Origin: an uncultured Faecalibaculum sp.
GTDB taxonomy: Bacteria; Bacillota_I; Bacilli_A; Erysipelotrichales; Erysipelotrichaceae
Reading direction: 5' to 3'
Length of the DNA stretch: 31,340 nt
Assembly (NCBI RefSeq): GCF_910588395.1
Contig: NZ_CAJUPA010000031.1
Span: 1-31,340 of the forward strand
This document shows, piece after piece, positions 7,527-15,100 of the stretch. Each line of letters starts with the position of its first letter. The stretch's first letter is position 1. The notes below the pieces were generated by a model. That model was not told the DNA's origin, ran no database searches, and was given only the letters and a program-made list of their open reading frames with translations. A program made the translations under genes and the position numbers.

Positions 7527-7765
7527 GAAAGACACTCCGGATCTGCTTCCTGGTTCTGGCGCTGCTGCTGACCATCTTCGGCTGGAATGAATCCAGAGCC
7601 GGGGTCTTCCTGGTGTGGGCGCTGTTATGTGTGGAGGAACAGGTGAGCCTGCAGATGCAGGAAAACCGCTCCCCGGTCCCCTGGTACCACTGGTACAAGC
7701 CTCTGCTGCTGGCAGGCGCTGTGGTCTTTGTCGCCTGCGCCCTGTGGCTCGTCTTTGCCGGATAA
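7523..7765 (+). CDS. Small two-segment membrane protein of unknown function
   Basis: This 80-residue protein starts at an ATG that overlaps the stop of the previous gene (ATGA). A hydrophobic N-terminal segment (residues 5-20, LRICFLVLALLLTIFGW) and a second at residues 60-79 flank a short loop with VEEQVSLQMQENRSPVPWYHWYK. The overlap and the similar small-membrane design suggest it works with its upstream partner. No family is recognised. The stop is followed within 10 bases by the terminator of the converging gene. Confidence 0.62.
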   Translation: MRKTLRICFLVLALLLTIFGWNESRAGVFLVWALLCVEEQVSLQMQENRSPVPWYHWYKPLLLAGAVVFVACALWLVFAG

Positions 7766-7773
7766 ACAGACAG

Positions 7774-7807
7774 AAAAAAAACGGACAGCTTCCAGTGGAC
7801 TGTCCGT
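7774..7807 (-). terminator. Intrinsic terminator of the HutI-like gene
   Basis: ACGGACAG (7781-7788) pairs with CTGTCCGT (7800-7807). On the minus strand the stem runs straight into eight T residues. It lies about 45 bases past the stop codon at 7852 and may also stop the converging small membrane operon. Confidence 0.85.
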
Positions 7808-7851
7808 TCCTGTTTCCTGTACCCGCTTTCAGGATTGCTGCCTGCAGTCTG

Positions 7852-8559
7852 TCAGCAGCGGATAATCTGCGGCCAGACCGGGATCCCGTTTTTCACGATC
7901 CGCCGGAGGCTGCCCAGATCCGGCTGGTCAAAGAGTGCCTCCAGATCCGGGACCCGGAACACCAGCAAGTCACCCAGTTTGCCTTTTTCAATCACACCCC
8001 GGTCCTTCAGCCCCTGCGCCTGGGCCGGCCACAGGGTCATGGCTTTAAGCAGGTCCATGGCGTCTGCCTTCAGCATCTGCCGGAGATAGAACGCCGCAGG
8101 CTGAAAGGAACAGATCTGTCCCGGGCCCTGGCAGCTGAGCACGAAAGGTCTCTCCGGCAGCTTGTGGGCTCCGAAAGCCACCCGGGCAACTGTCTGGGGG
8201 CGGGAGCGGAAGACATCCTGTTTCAGTGTCCGCTGCTGCACTCTGCCGGCTTTGGTCATGACCGTGAGGATACCGCCGGACTGCAGCTTCCACAGGATGT
8301 CGTGTTCATGACGCAGCATCCCGCTCCAGGAGGATTCCTCCGGCATGGCGTAACAGGATTCGATGAAAGCTGGCACGACGATTTCGCCCGCCGCATCCAG
8401 GACTCTGGTCGCCTCATCGGTCAGGTACCGGAAATCTCCGGTTCCCACCGCGATGATCCACTCATGATGCATGGCGACAAAAGCGTTGTGCAACACAGTG
8501 TCATGGGCATCGCAGGTATACAGATTTCTGATGTTCTTGATGACAAGTGTTGCGTACAT
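7852..8559 (-). CDS. Degenerate, shortened imidazolonepropionase-like amidohydrolase
   Basis: The protein has 235 residues, against roughly 400 for HutI-type amidohydrolases. The N-terminal beta-sandwich is clear: LVIKNIRNLYTCD, then WIIAVGTGDF and TRVLDAAGEIVVPAFIES. The C-terminal sandwich is also clear: GLKDRGVIEKGKLGDLLVF and IVKNGIPVW. The metal-binding HxH that normally follows PGF(V/I)D is absent (PAFIESCYAMPEE), and VLSCQGPGQICSF stands where ALGTDFNPGS carries the catalytic Asp. The middle of the barrel is largely missing. The gene is intact, with AAGGAGAATCCG before the ATG and a strong terminator, so it appears expressed. It probably has a non-enzymatic role or is decaying. It is divergent from the alpha/beta hydrolase. 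Confidence 0.72.
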   Translation of the reverse strand: MYATLVIKNIRNLYTCDAHDTVLHNAFVAMHHEWIIAVGTGDFRYLTDEATRVLDAAGEIVVPAFIESCYAMPEESSWSGMLRHEHDILWKLQSGGILTVMTKAGRVQQRTLKQDVFRSRPQTVARVAFGAHKLPERPFVLSCQGPGQICSFQPAAFYLRQMLKADAMDLLKAMTLWPAQAQGLKDRGVIEKGKLGDLLVFRVPDLEALFDQPDLGSLRRIVKNGIPVWPQIIRC

Positions 8560-8597
8560 CGGATTCTCCTTGATGAACAGAATGGAATGATGAATAT

Positions 8598-9269
8598 ATG
8601 AGATTTTTTCAGAGAAAAAAGAAACCCCTGGTGGTCACCATACACGGTTTCGGCAAAAACCGGTCCAGTGAAATGGACAGCCTGTGCGCTTTTCTCAAAA
8701 GCCACGGCTATGACACCCTGCAGTTTGACATCTATGACCTGGACAACGGTCTGGATGCAGACTGGAAGGAATGGCTGCGCCGCTGTGAGAGACAGATGCA
8801 TGAAGCACTGGCAAAAAACCGCCGGGTAATCCTGATTGGCTTCTCCATGGGCGGCGTCATCGCCACTCATCTGGCTACAATTTACAACATTGAAAAGCTG
8901 GTTCTGGTTGCCCCGGCTTTCCGGTATCTGGATCTGGAAAAAGTGACCCGTTCCCTGGCTTCCTCTCTCTCCGGCAGGAACAAAACCGCGGTGCCCAGTT
9001 CAGAACAGACAAAGGCGTTCCGGGAAATCGTGGACAACTGCCGGAACTCCATTGACCATGTCAACTGTCCGGTTCTGATTCTGCACGGCACAGCCGATGA
9101 AGTGATCAGCCCCTCCAGCTCCACCGAATTCTATGCCAGGATCCCTCATGAGCGTAAACGGCTTCTGTATCTGGAAGGAGCCCATCACCGCGTGCTCTAT
9201 GACGGTCAGATGGAAGAAACCGCCGACTGGATCATTCTGGACTTCATCGAAGGAAAATACGGGCTGTAG
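8598..9269 (+). CDS. Alpha/beta hydrolase (carboxylesterase-like)
   Basis: This 223-residue cytoplasmic protein has the oxyanion-loop motif VTIHGFGKN near residue 15, the nucleophile elbow GFSMGG (Ser near 85), an acid residue in LHGTADEVIS, and a histidine in EGAHHRVLYD near the end. The catalytic triad is therefore complete. Its small size and short lid suggest an esterase or serine aminopeptidase-like fold rather than a lipase with a large cap. The ribosome binding site is weak (GGAATGATG). Only 38 bases separate it from the divergent HutI-like gene, so their promoters must overlap. The substrate is not known. Confidence 0.88.
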   Translation: MRFFQRKKKPLVVTIHGFGKNRSSEMDSLCAFLKSHGYDTLQFDIYDLDNGLDADWKEWLRRCERQMHEALAKNRRVILIGFSMGGVIATHLATIYNIEKLVLVAPAFRYLDLEKVTRSLASSLSGRNKTAVPSSEQTKAFREIVDNCRNSIDHVNCPVLILHGTADEVISPSSSTEFYARIPHERKRLLYLEGAHHRVLYDGQMEETADWIILDFIEGKYGL

Positions 9270-9327
9270 ATCAGTCTCGGATTTCCACAGATTACGCACT
9301 GAACGGTCCGCATGATTGTTTGTCAGA

Positions 9328-9349
9328 GGCTGCCTTCGGCGACCTTTTT
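9328..9349 (+). terminator. Weak terminator after the alpha/beta hydrolase
   Basis: GG-CT-GCC pairs with GGC-GA-CC around TTC, with one mismatch and one wobble, and TTTTT follows directly. It is about 60 bases past the stop codon. Confidence 0.35.
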
Positions 9350-9446
9350 CTGCTGCAGGAATCGTCTGGATGTCCCAAAGGACATTCCATTCACTGAATC
9401 TCCGAGTGCCATCTCTCCGACAACCTCCATTGTCTGGACACGGCGT

Positions 9447-9478
9447 TTCACCAGAGCCGCCGTTGCGGCTCCGGTGAA
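9447..9478 (-). terminator. 14-bp hairpin after pncB, no T run
   Basis: TTCACCAGAGCCGC (9447-9460) and GCGGCTCCGGTGAA (9465-9478) pair along all 14 bases with one wobble and a four-base loop. It begins 22 bases past the pncB stop. No T tract follows on either strand, as with the hairpin at 921-951. Confidence 0.5.
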
Positions 9479-9500
9479 TGGCCGTGAATTGCCAGCCGGC

Positions 9501-10949
9501 TTATTTATATTCCTCCAGCATTCCAAGCTTCAGATCCAGCAGTTTTTCCGTGAGATCCACATAATACTCCTGGGGATTGACAAAGCGTTTGATTTCCTCC
9601 CAGAGTGTATCCATTTCCCGCTTGGAATATGCCCGGATGCCTTCCAGCGTCGGGCAGTCATAGACCAGCTCGCCATGCCGGAAAATTTCCACCAGCAGCG
9701 GCCGGAGTTCATAGGTTCCCCCGGGAATCGTCTTGTATTTCCACTTCTTCATAGGATGGTAAATCGTCAGATCCTGATCCGGGTCCAGAATTTCTTCCTG
9801 CAGGGCGATCACATCCGCAATGGCCTTGCCTTCCTCCTTGTCCAGGATACGGTAGAGGTTCTTGTAGCCGGGATCCGTGGTTTTTTCGTCATTTTCCGAA
9901 ATCTTGATCCGGGGAATCCACTGACCATCCCGGTTGACCGCGCTCATTTTGTACACACCGCCGAACACCGGCGTGTTTTTGGAACAGATCATGTTTTCCC
10001 CCACGCCGAAGGAGTCAATTTTCGCCCCCTGCTGATGAATCAGAGACTCGATCAGATACTCATCCAGCGAGTTGGAAACCACAATGGCGCAGTCCTGCAT
10101 GCCGTTTTCATCCAGAATCTTCCGGATCTTCTTGGACAGATAGGCCATGTCTCCGGAATCGATCCGCACACCCTTGAGCCGGTATCCGTTGGGTTCCAGA
10201 TATTCCTTCGCCACCCGGATCGCATTGTGAATGCCGCTTTTCAGGGTGTTGTAGGTATCAATCAGCAGTGTGCAGGCTTTCGGGAACTGTCTGGCGTAGG
10301 CCAGAAAGGCATCATACTCCGTGGGATAGCTCTGCACAAAGGAATGTGCCATGGTGCCCAGTACCGGAATGCCGAATTTCTGTCCCGCATAAGTGGTGGC
10401 TGTACCGGCACAGCCGCCGATGTAGGCAGCCCGGGCTCCCATGATGGCTGCATCAAAGTTGTGAGCCCGGCGGGCACCGAATTCCATCACCGGCCGACCT
10501 TCCGCGGCCTGCACAATGCGTCTGGCTTTGGTGGCAATCAGCGTCTGATGGTTCAGCGCCAGCAGCAGGGCTGTTTCCACCAGCTGCGCTTCAATGATGG
10601 GAGCCTTGACCCGCACCAGCGGCTCGTGGGGGAACACAGGTGTTCCCTCTGGAATCGCCCAGAGATCCCCTGTAAAGCGGATATCCGCCAGATAGTCGAG
10701 AAATGCCGGTGTGAACTGATTCAGACTTCGCAGGTAGGCGATGTCCTCCGGTTCAAACCGCAGGTTCTGAACATAGTCAATGACCTGCTCCAGGCCGCAG
10801 AACACCGCCAGCCCCCCATCATCCGGGTTGCGGCGGTAAAAGAGGTCAAAGACCACTTCCGTGTCCTTCAGACCATCTTCAAAATATACCTGACTCATTG
10901 TCAGTTCATAGAAGTCCATGACCAGGCTCAGGTTGCGAATCTCTTTCAT
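9501..10949 (-). CDS. pncB: Nicotinate phosphoribosyltransferase
   Basis: This 482-residue enzyme joins nicotinate to PRPP to form nicotinate mononucleotide in NAD salvage. LVMDFYELTMSQVYFEDGL opens the family. FDLFYRRNPDDGGLAVFCGLEQVIDY, EFGARRAHNFDAAIMGARAAYIGG, TMAHSFVQSYPTEYDAF (the conserved active-site histidine region), LIDTYNTLKSGIHNAI, GVRIDSGDMAYLSKKIR and IVVSNSLDEYLIESL follow in the expected order. The length fits the Gram-positive form. The start follows GGAAAGAGAG and lies two bases after the pncA stop, so the genes form an operon. Confidence 0.96.
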   Translation of the reverse strand: MKEIRNLSLVMDFYELTMSQVYFEDGLKDTEVVFDLFYRRNPDDGGLAVFCGLEQVIDYVQNLRFEPEDIAYLRSLNQFTPAFLDYLADIRFTGDLWAIPEGTPVFPHEPLVRVKAPIIEAQLVETALLLALNHQTLIATKARRIVQAAEGRPVMEFGARRAHNFDAAIMGARAAYIGGCAGTATTYAGQKFGIPVLGTMAHSFVQSYPTEYDAFLAYARQFPKACTLLIDTYNTLKSGIHNAIRVAKEYLEPNGYRLKGVRIDSGDMAYLSKKIRKILDENGMQDCAIVVSNSLDEYLIESLIHQQGAKIDSFGVGENMICSKNTPVFGGVYKMSAVNRDGQWIPRIKISENDEKTTDPGYKNLYRILDKEEGKAIADVIALQEEILDPDQDLTIYHPMKKWKYKTIPGGTYELRPLLVEIFRHGELVYDCPTLEGIRAYSKREMDTLWEEIKRFVNPQEYYVDLTEKLLDLKLGMLEEYK

Positions 10950-10951
10950 GA

Positions 10952-11557
10952 TCAGTCTCTCTTTCCTTCAGCCGGAGCGGCTTCAATTCCGTCGCAGACC
11001 AGCACACCACTGGCAGCCATGATGTCCAGTGCCATCTTCTGCCACTGGGCTGCATTGTGTACGTCATCCATGTGGTAGGTTGCGGTGCAGTCAGCAGGCA
11101 CGATGACCCGGCTGTGGATGCCATGCTCGTTGAAGCAGGCATTCAGCGACAGAGCAAACTGCAGTATGCAGATATCCGTGCAGCAGCCGGTGATGATCCA
11201 GTCCGTAAACCGGTCGCCGTTTTCCACAAAAAACTTCCGGAAAGCCGGAGACTGGAATGCGTCTGTACTGTTTTTTGGCAGTTTTGTCTTCACATAGGGC
11301 TGCAGTTCGTCAATGACAGCTGACTCTTCCGTGCCTTTCAGACAATGCGCCGGAAATGCTTCAAACTCCCGGGCATCCGCATCATGTTCATCTGTGATGA
11401 ACACCGGTTCCCCTGGCAGCGCTTCGATCAGCTGACTGATCTTCGGTGCAATACCGGCAATGGCAGGATCTGCCAGGGCTCCCTCTCTGGCGAACCCGTT
11501 GATCATATCCACAACAAACAGAACCGGCTCATGAAGTTCTGTGACATTCAGTTTCAT
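10952..11557 (-). CDS. pncA: Nicotinamidase-like isochorismatase-family hydrolase
   Basis: This 201-residue protein should hydrolyse nicotinamide to nicotinate. I chose the ATG at 11557 because GGGAGGGAATAT precedes it; an upstream in-frame ATG has no such site. The triad of the family is visible: Asp in FVVDMINGF, Lys in TKLPKNSTDAF, and Cys in TGCCTDICILQFA. TDEHDADAREFEAFPAHCLKGTEES matches the metal-binding and substrate loop, with His replacing some usual ligands. It lies directly upstream of pncB, giving a two-step salvage operon from nicotinamide to nicotinate mononucleotide. The context supports the nicotinamidase call over other isochorismatase-like activities. Confidence 0.85.
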   Translation of the reverse strand: MKLNVTELHEPVLFVVDMINGFAREGALADPAIAGIAPKISQLIEALPGEPVFITDEHDADAREFEAFPAHCLKGTEESAVIDELQPYVKTKLPKNSTDAFQSPAFRKFFVENGDRFTDWIITGCCTDICILQFALSLNACFNEHGIHSRVIVPADCTATYHMDDVHNAAQWQKMALDIMAASGVLVCDGIEAAPAEGKRD

Positions 11558-11569
11558 ATATTCCCTCCC

Positions 11570-11584
11570 GGACTGTGACAGTCC
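11570..11584. promoter_or_regulatory. Palindrome (candidate operator) upstream of pncA
   Basis: GGACTG-TGA-CAGTCC is a perfect 6-base dyad. It sits between the pncA start site and its ribosome binding site and covers the -35 box of the divergent promoter, so one bound protein could control both genes. Confidence 0.45.
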
Positions 11585-11603
11585 GTACAATCTTGTCTAT
11601 TAT
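11575..11603 (+). promoter_or_regulatory. Promoter of the PPC-domain gene
   Basis: GTGACA (11575-11580) and TATTAT (11598-11603) are 17 bases apart, and each matches five of six consensus positions. It lies 54 bases before the ATG. Confidence 0.6.
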
Positions 11604-11607
11604 ACCA
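11599..11607 (-). promoter_or_regulatory. Extended -10 promoter of pncA-pncB
   Basis: On the minus strand TGGTATAAT gives a perfect -10 (11599-11604) with the extended TGn element. The -35 region is poor, which is tolerated by extended -10 promoters. It overlaps the -10 of the opposing promoter. Confidence 0.6.
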
Positions 11608-11656
11608 CTGGCCTCCCTCTGCCGCCGGGCGTATTCTGAAAAGAGAGGATGGAAGA

Positions 11657-12076
11657 ATGGAAACAAAACTTGCACAAAATTCCCTGGTGATCCGGCTGGA
11701 TCCGGGAGAAGAACTCATTGAATGTCTGCTGACCGCCTGCCAGGTGCAGAATATACACTGTGCCCAGGTGACAGGCATTGGCGCGGCGAAGAAAATCACC
11801 TGCGGTGTCTTCAATCCGAAGACCAAAGAATACCATTCCAGAAAGTTCAAAGGCATATTTGAAATCACCAGCCTGAACGGCACAGTCACCACGATGGACG
11901 GCGGTCTGTATCCGCATCTGCACATCACCTTTGCGGATGAAGACTACAAAGTCCGGGGCGGTCATCTGAACAAATGCGTGATCAGTGCCACGGCAGAGAT
12001 CGTTCTGACGATCCTGGACATGAACATTGACCGGGAAAACAGCAAGGAGATCGGACTGAATCTCTTCAAGTTCTGA
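11657..12076 (+). CDS. PPC-domain (DUF296) protein
   Basis: The whole 139-residue protein is one PPC domain, a trimeric fold found in prokaryotes and in plant AT-hook proteins. LVIRLDPGEELIECLLTAC, VTGIGAAKKITCGVFN, EITSLNGTVTTMDGG, PHLHITFAD and GGHLNKCVIS follow the family pattern, including the histidines of HLH and GGH that bind metal in known structures. In bacteria its role is poorly defined, although it is often called a DNA-binding protein. GAGAGGATGGAAG lies upstream of the ATG. It diverges from the pncA-pncB operon with interlocked promoters. Confidence 0.9.
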   Translation: METKLAQNSLVIRLDPGEELIECLLTACQVQNIHCAQVTGIGAAKKITCGVFNPKTKEYHSRKFKGIFEITSLNGTVTTMDGGLYPHLHITFADEDYKVRGGHLNKCVISATAEIVLTILDMNIDRENSKEIGLNLFKF

Positions 12077-12086
12077 TTGCGGAATT

Positions 12087-12121
12087 CAAAAAGGCCAGGA
12101 AACCTGATCAGGTTCCCTGGC
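12087..12121 (-). terminator. Terminator of the giant surface-protein gene
   Basis: GCCAGG and CCTGGC (12094-12121) flank an inner palindrome AACCTGATCAGGTT, with one A/C mismatch. On the minus strand it is followed by TTTTT, 15 bases past the stop codon. It also lies just past the converging PPC gene. Confidence 0.75.
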
Positions 12122-12135
12122 GGAAAGGGACGGAA

Positions 12136-15100
12136 TTACTCTTCGTCCTTTTTCTTTTTGTCTTTGCGGGAAAGTTTCGCAGCACCAATCATGCCCAGTC
12201 CTGCAGCACCCATGATGGATGTCCACAGAGCAGGATCAAGACCCAGAGCCGTGGGAGTCTTTGCCGCTTTCTTCGTCTCGGATTTCGCCGGAGTCTTCGG
12301 CGTTTCATCCTTCTTCGGTGCTTCCGGTTCTGCCGGTTTCGGTGTGACTTTCAGCGTGCCCAGCGTTTCCGTGACTTCATAGTCCGCCGCTTCTGCGTCG
12401 GTCCATTTCAGTTCACAGATGTTGACACTTTCGCCCACCTCAGTCTGGCTTCCAGTGACAACCAGTTCCACCTGATCGCCCTCAGCAAGACCTTCCAGTC
12501 TGCCGCCGGCAGTCAGCGGTTTGCCGTCGTACACCTTCTCTGCGCTGCCGGTGATGACCGTCAGTTTCGCAGGCACGATTTCCAGAACTGCGGATGTTTC
12601 CGCATCTTCGTAGTTACCGTGAACCGCACGGGCGTAAATGGTGTATTTGCCCACGTGCCTGAAAGCAGGCAGTTCATCTGTCCACGCCTGACCATCCACA
12701 GAATACTGAACCTTGGCATCCTTAATATCGGAGGAAGCGGCTTCCAGCGTCTGATCCTTGCCGTTGTAAGTGACAGTCCTGTCAGCCAGTGCCAGCTTGT
12801 GGTTTTCAGCCGCAGCCTTCTTCACAGTCAGCGTACCGTGCTGCACTTCAATGTTGTAGTTGGCTTCGATGTTGTCCGGATCCTCGGAGGCGATACCCAG
12901 GAATCTGGCAACTCGGGACAGGGTGGTGGCTCCACCCCGCTTGTTGAAGCGGTACTGGAACTCGTTGGCTTTGGAGCCTGCATCGGTGATGGAAGCAAAA
13001 GTGTGGAACTCGGGTTCTTCGCCTGCCACAAATCCGTCACCTGATTCATGCACGTTGACCTTTTCGTGTCGGTGCTCCGCTCCGTCATAGATCCATTCCT
13101 GATCCTCACTGACAAGCAGCACGTTCCGTTTCGTGATTTCCACTGTCACGGTTTTGGACGTTTCCTTGCAGTTCGGGTTGTCCGTTTTTGCAGTGACTTC
13201 CCATTTGCCGCTATTGGTGAATGCCGGCACTTCCTTTGAGGTAGTGGTTTCGCCTGTTGCCAGATCCTTCACGGTATAGGTGAAGTTGCCGTCGATTGGC
13301 TTACCTTCCTGGTTGGAAGCAGATGCCTTCACTGCAACTGTCTTGCCATCGTACTTTTTGCTCAAACCTTCAGCTGTAATGTCAGCTCCATCAGCCTCGA
13401 CTACAATTGTCGGAACAGACTGTTCGATGACCAGTTCACCAAACTTCAGTGTGATGTCATAGTTGTCAGCATTTACCCCCTGTGTAAAGCTGCAGGAGAA
13501 TTTGTTGGTATAAGTTCCAGCATCCACAGGCTTGGTATCCGTACCGAATACATAAGCCGGTTTTTCACCTTCAACAAAATCGTCTCCTTCCAGGAATACG
13601 TTCTCATTGCCGAGAGCATAGCCATCATAGACTTTCTTGTCACTGGCACTGGTCAACGTCAGAACACGTTTGGCAATGGTCAGAGTACCGTTTTCAGTCA
13701 CGACTTTAAACTGTTTTGTAACATTATTACCATATTCATCCTGAACTACAGCCGTACCGATGACGCTATTTACATAAGTGCCAGCATCCCTGCCAGTCAC
13801 AGATGCGCTCAGACCTGTCACAGAGTATTTATGGCCTTTCCATTCGAACGTTGTTCCTTCCAGACCGGATACTGTGTGATCATTTCCATCATATTTGGCA
13901 TTGCCGGACAGGGCTTTCACTGTGACTTTGTCACTTTCCTTCTCCTGTTCAGTTCTGTCAGTGATAATCAGAGTACCTTCCACTTTGGAGATGTTGTAGT
14001 TGATATCTTTTGTGTTTTCAGTCAGACGATAAGTGAAGGTATTCGGCGTAGTTCCAGGCAGCAGGATGGATCCTGTAACGTTATACGTTGCTCCTTCGCC
14101 TTCCACAAATCCTTCAGCAGTTACCTCATCATTGGTCAGAGGAGAACCATCGTAAGTCTTCTTGTCATCAGCAGATGTAATCCTTACAGCCTTTTTATTG
14201 ATAGTCAGAGAGCCATCTTCAGTTTCAACTTTAAACTGAGCTGTCACATCGTTGCCGTCAGCATCAAGAACCTTGGCCGTACCCACAACTTCACTGGTAT
14301 AGCCTTCTTCATTTGCATCCGTTCCCTTTGCTTCAGCACTCAGTCCTTCGACTGTATACTGATGATCTTTCCACTCAAAGGAAGTACCTTCCAGACCGGA
14401 TACAGACTGTTCTTTACCGTTGTAGGTAACTGTATCGGAAATCGCGCTGACTTTGACAGGCTCTTTCTCCTTGTCTTCAGTGGAACGGTTGTGGATGGTC
14501 AGCCTGCCGAGTTGGGTAGCAATCTCATAGTTATCTGCAGAAGTGCCATCCTTCAAAACATAGTCGAATGTGTTGTCGATAAATCCCGGCAGCGTGATGG
14601 AAGCAAAGTTGCTGTAGGAAGCTCCTTCTCCCTCCACAAAACCGTCTCCAGTCACATCTACAGTCTTGGCAGTCAGTTCAGAACCGTCATAGTCTTTGGA
14701 ATCACTACCGGATGTCAGCGTGACTTTCCGCTTGTTGATGACAAGTTCTCCATCAACCGTAGTGACTTTGAACTGAGCTGTGACATCGTTACCGGCTTCA
14801 TCTTTGATGACGGGAGTACCTACTACAGTGTTGGTATATCTTCCTGCATTTGTACCGGCGGCTTCAGCAGTCAAACCGGAAATTGTGTAAGTATGACCAT
14901 TCCAGCCAAATTTGGATATATCCACACCACTGACTGTTTGCACTTTACCATTGTAGGTAACATTGTCGCTTGCAGCTTTGACAGTTACTTCGAACTTATC
15001 ACTATCTGCCCGATCTGTGATAGACAGCTGGCCATATACAGGTTTGATATCGTAGTTTTCAGACTTAGTACCGTTGTTCAGTTCATAGTCGAATGTGTTA

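Noticed and set aside
9323..9526. A 67-codon minus-strand frame after pncB
   Set aside because: It starts inside pncB without a ribosome binding site and runs through the 14-bp hairpin, so its residues reflect the inverted repeat rather than a protein.
9312..11078. A 588-codon plus-strand frame
   Set aside because: It mirrors pncB and part of pncA on the other strand. It has no ribosome binding site and no family motifs.
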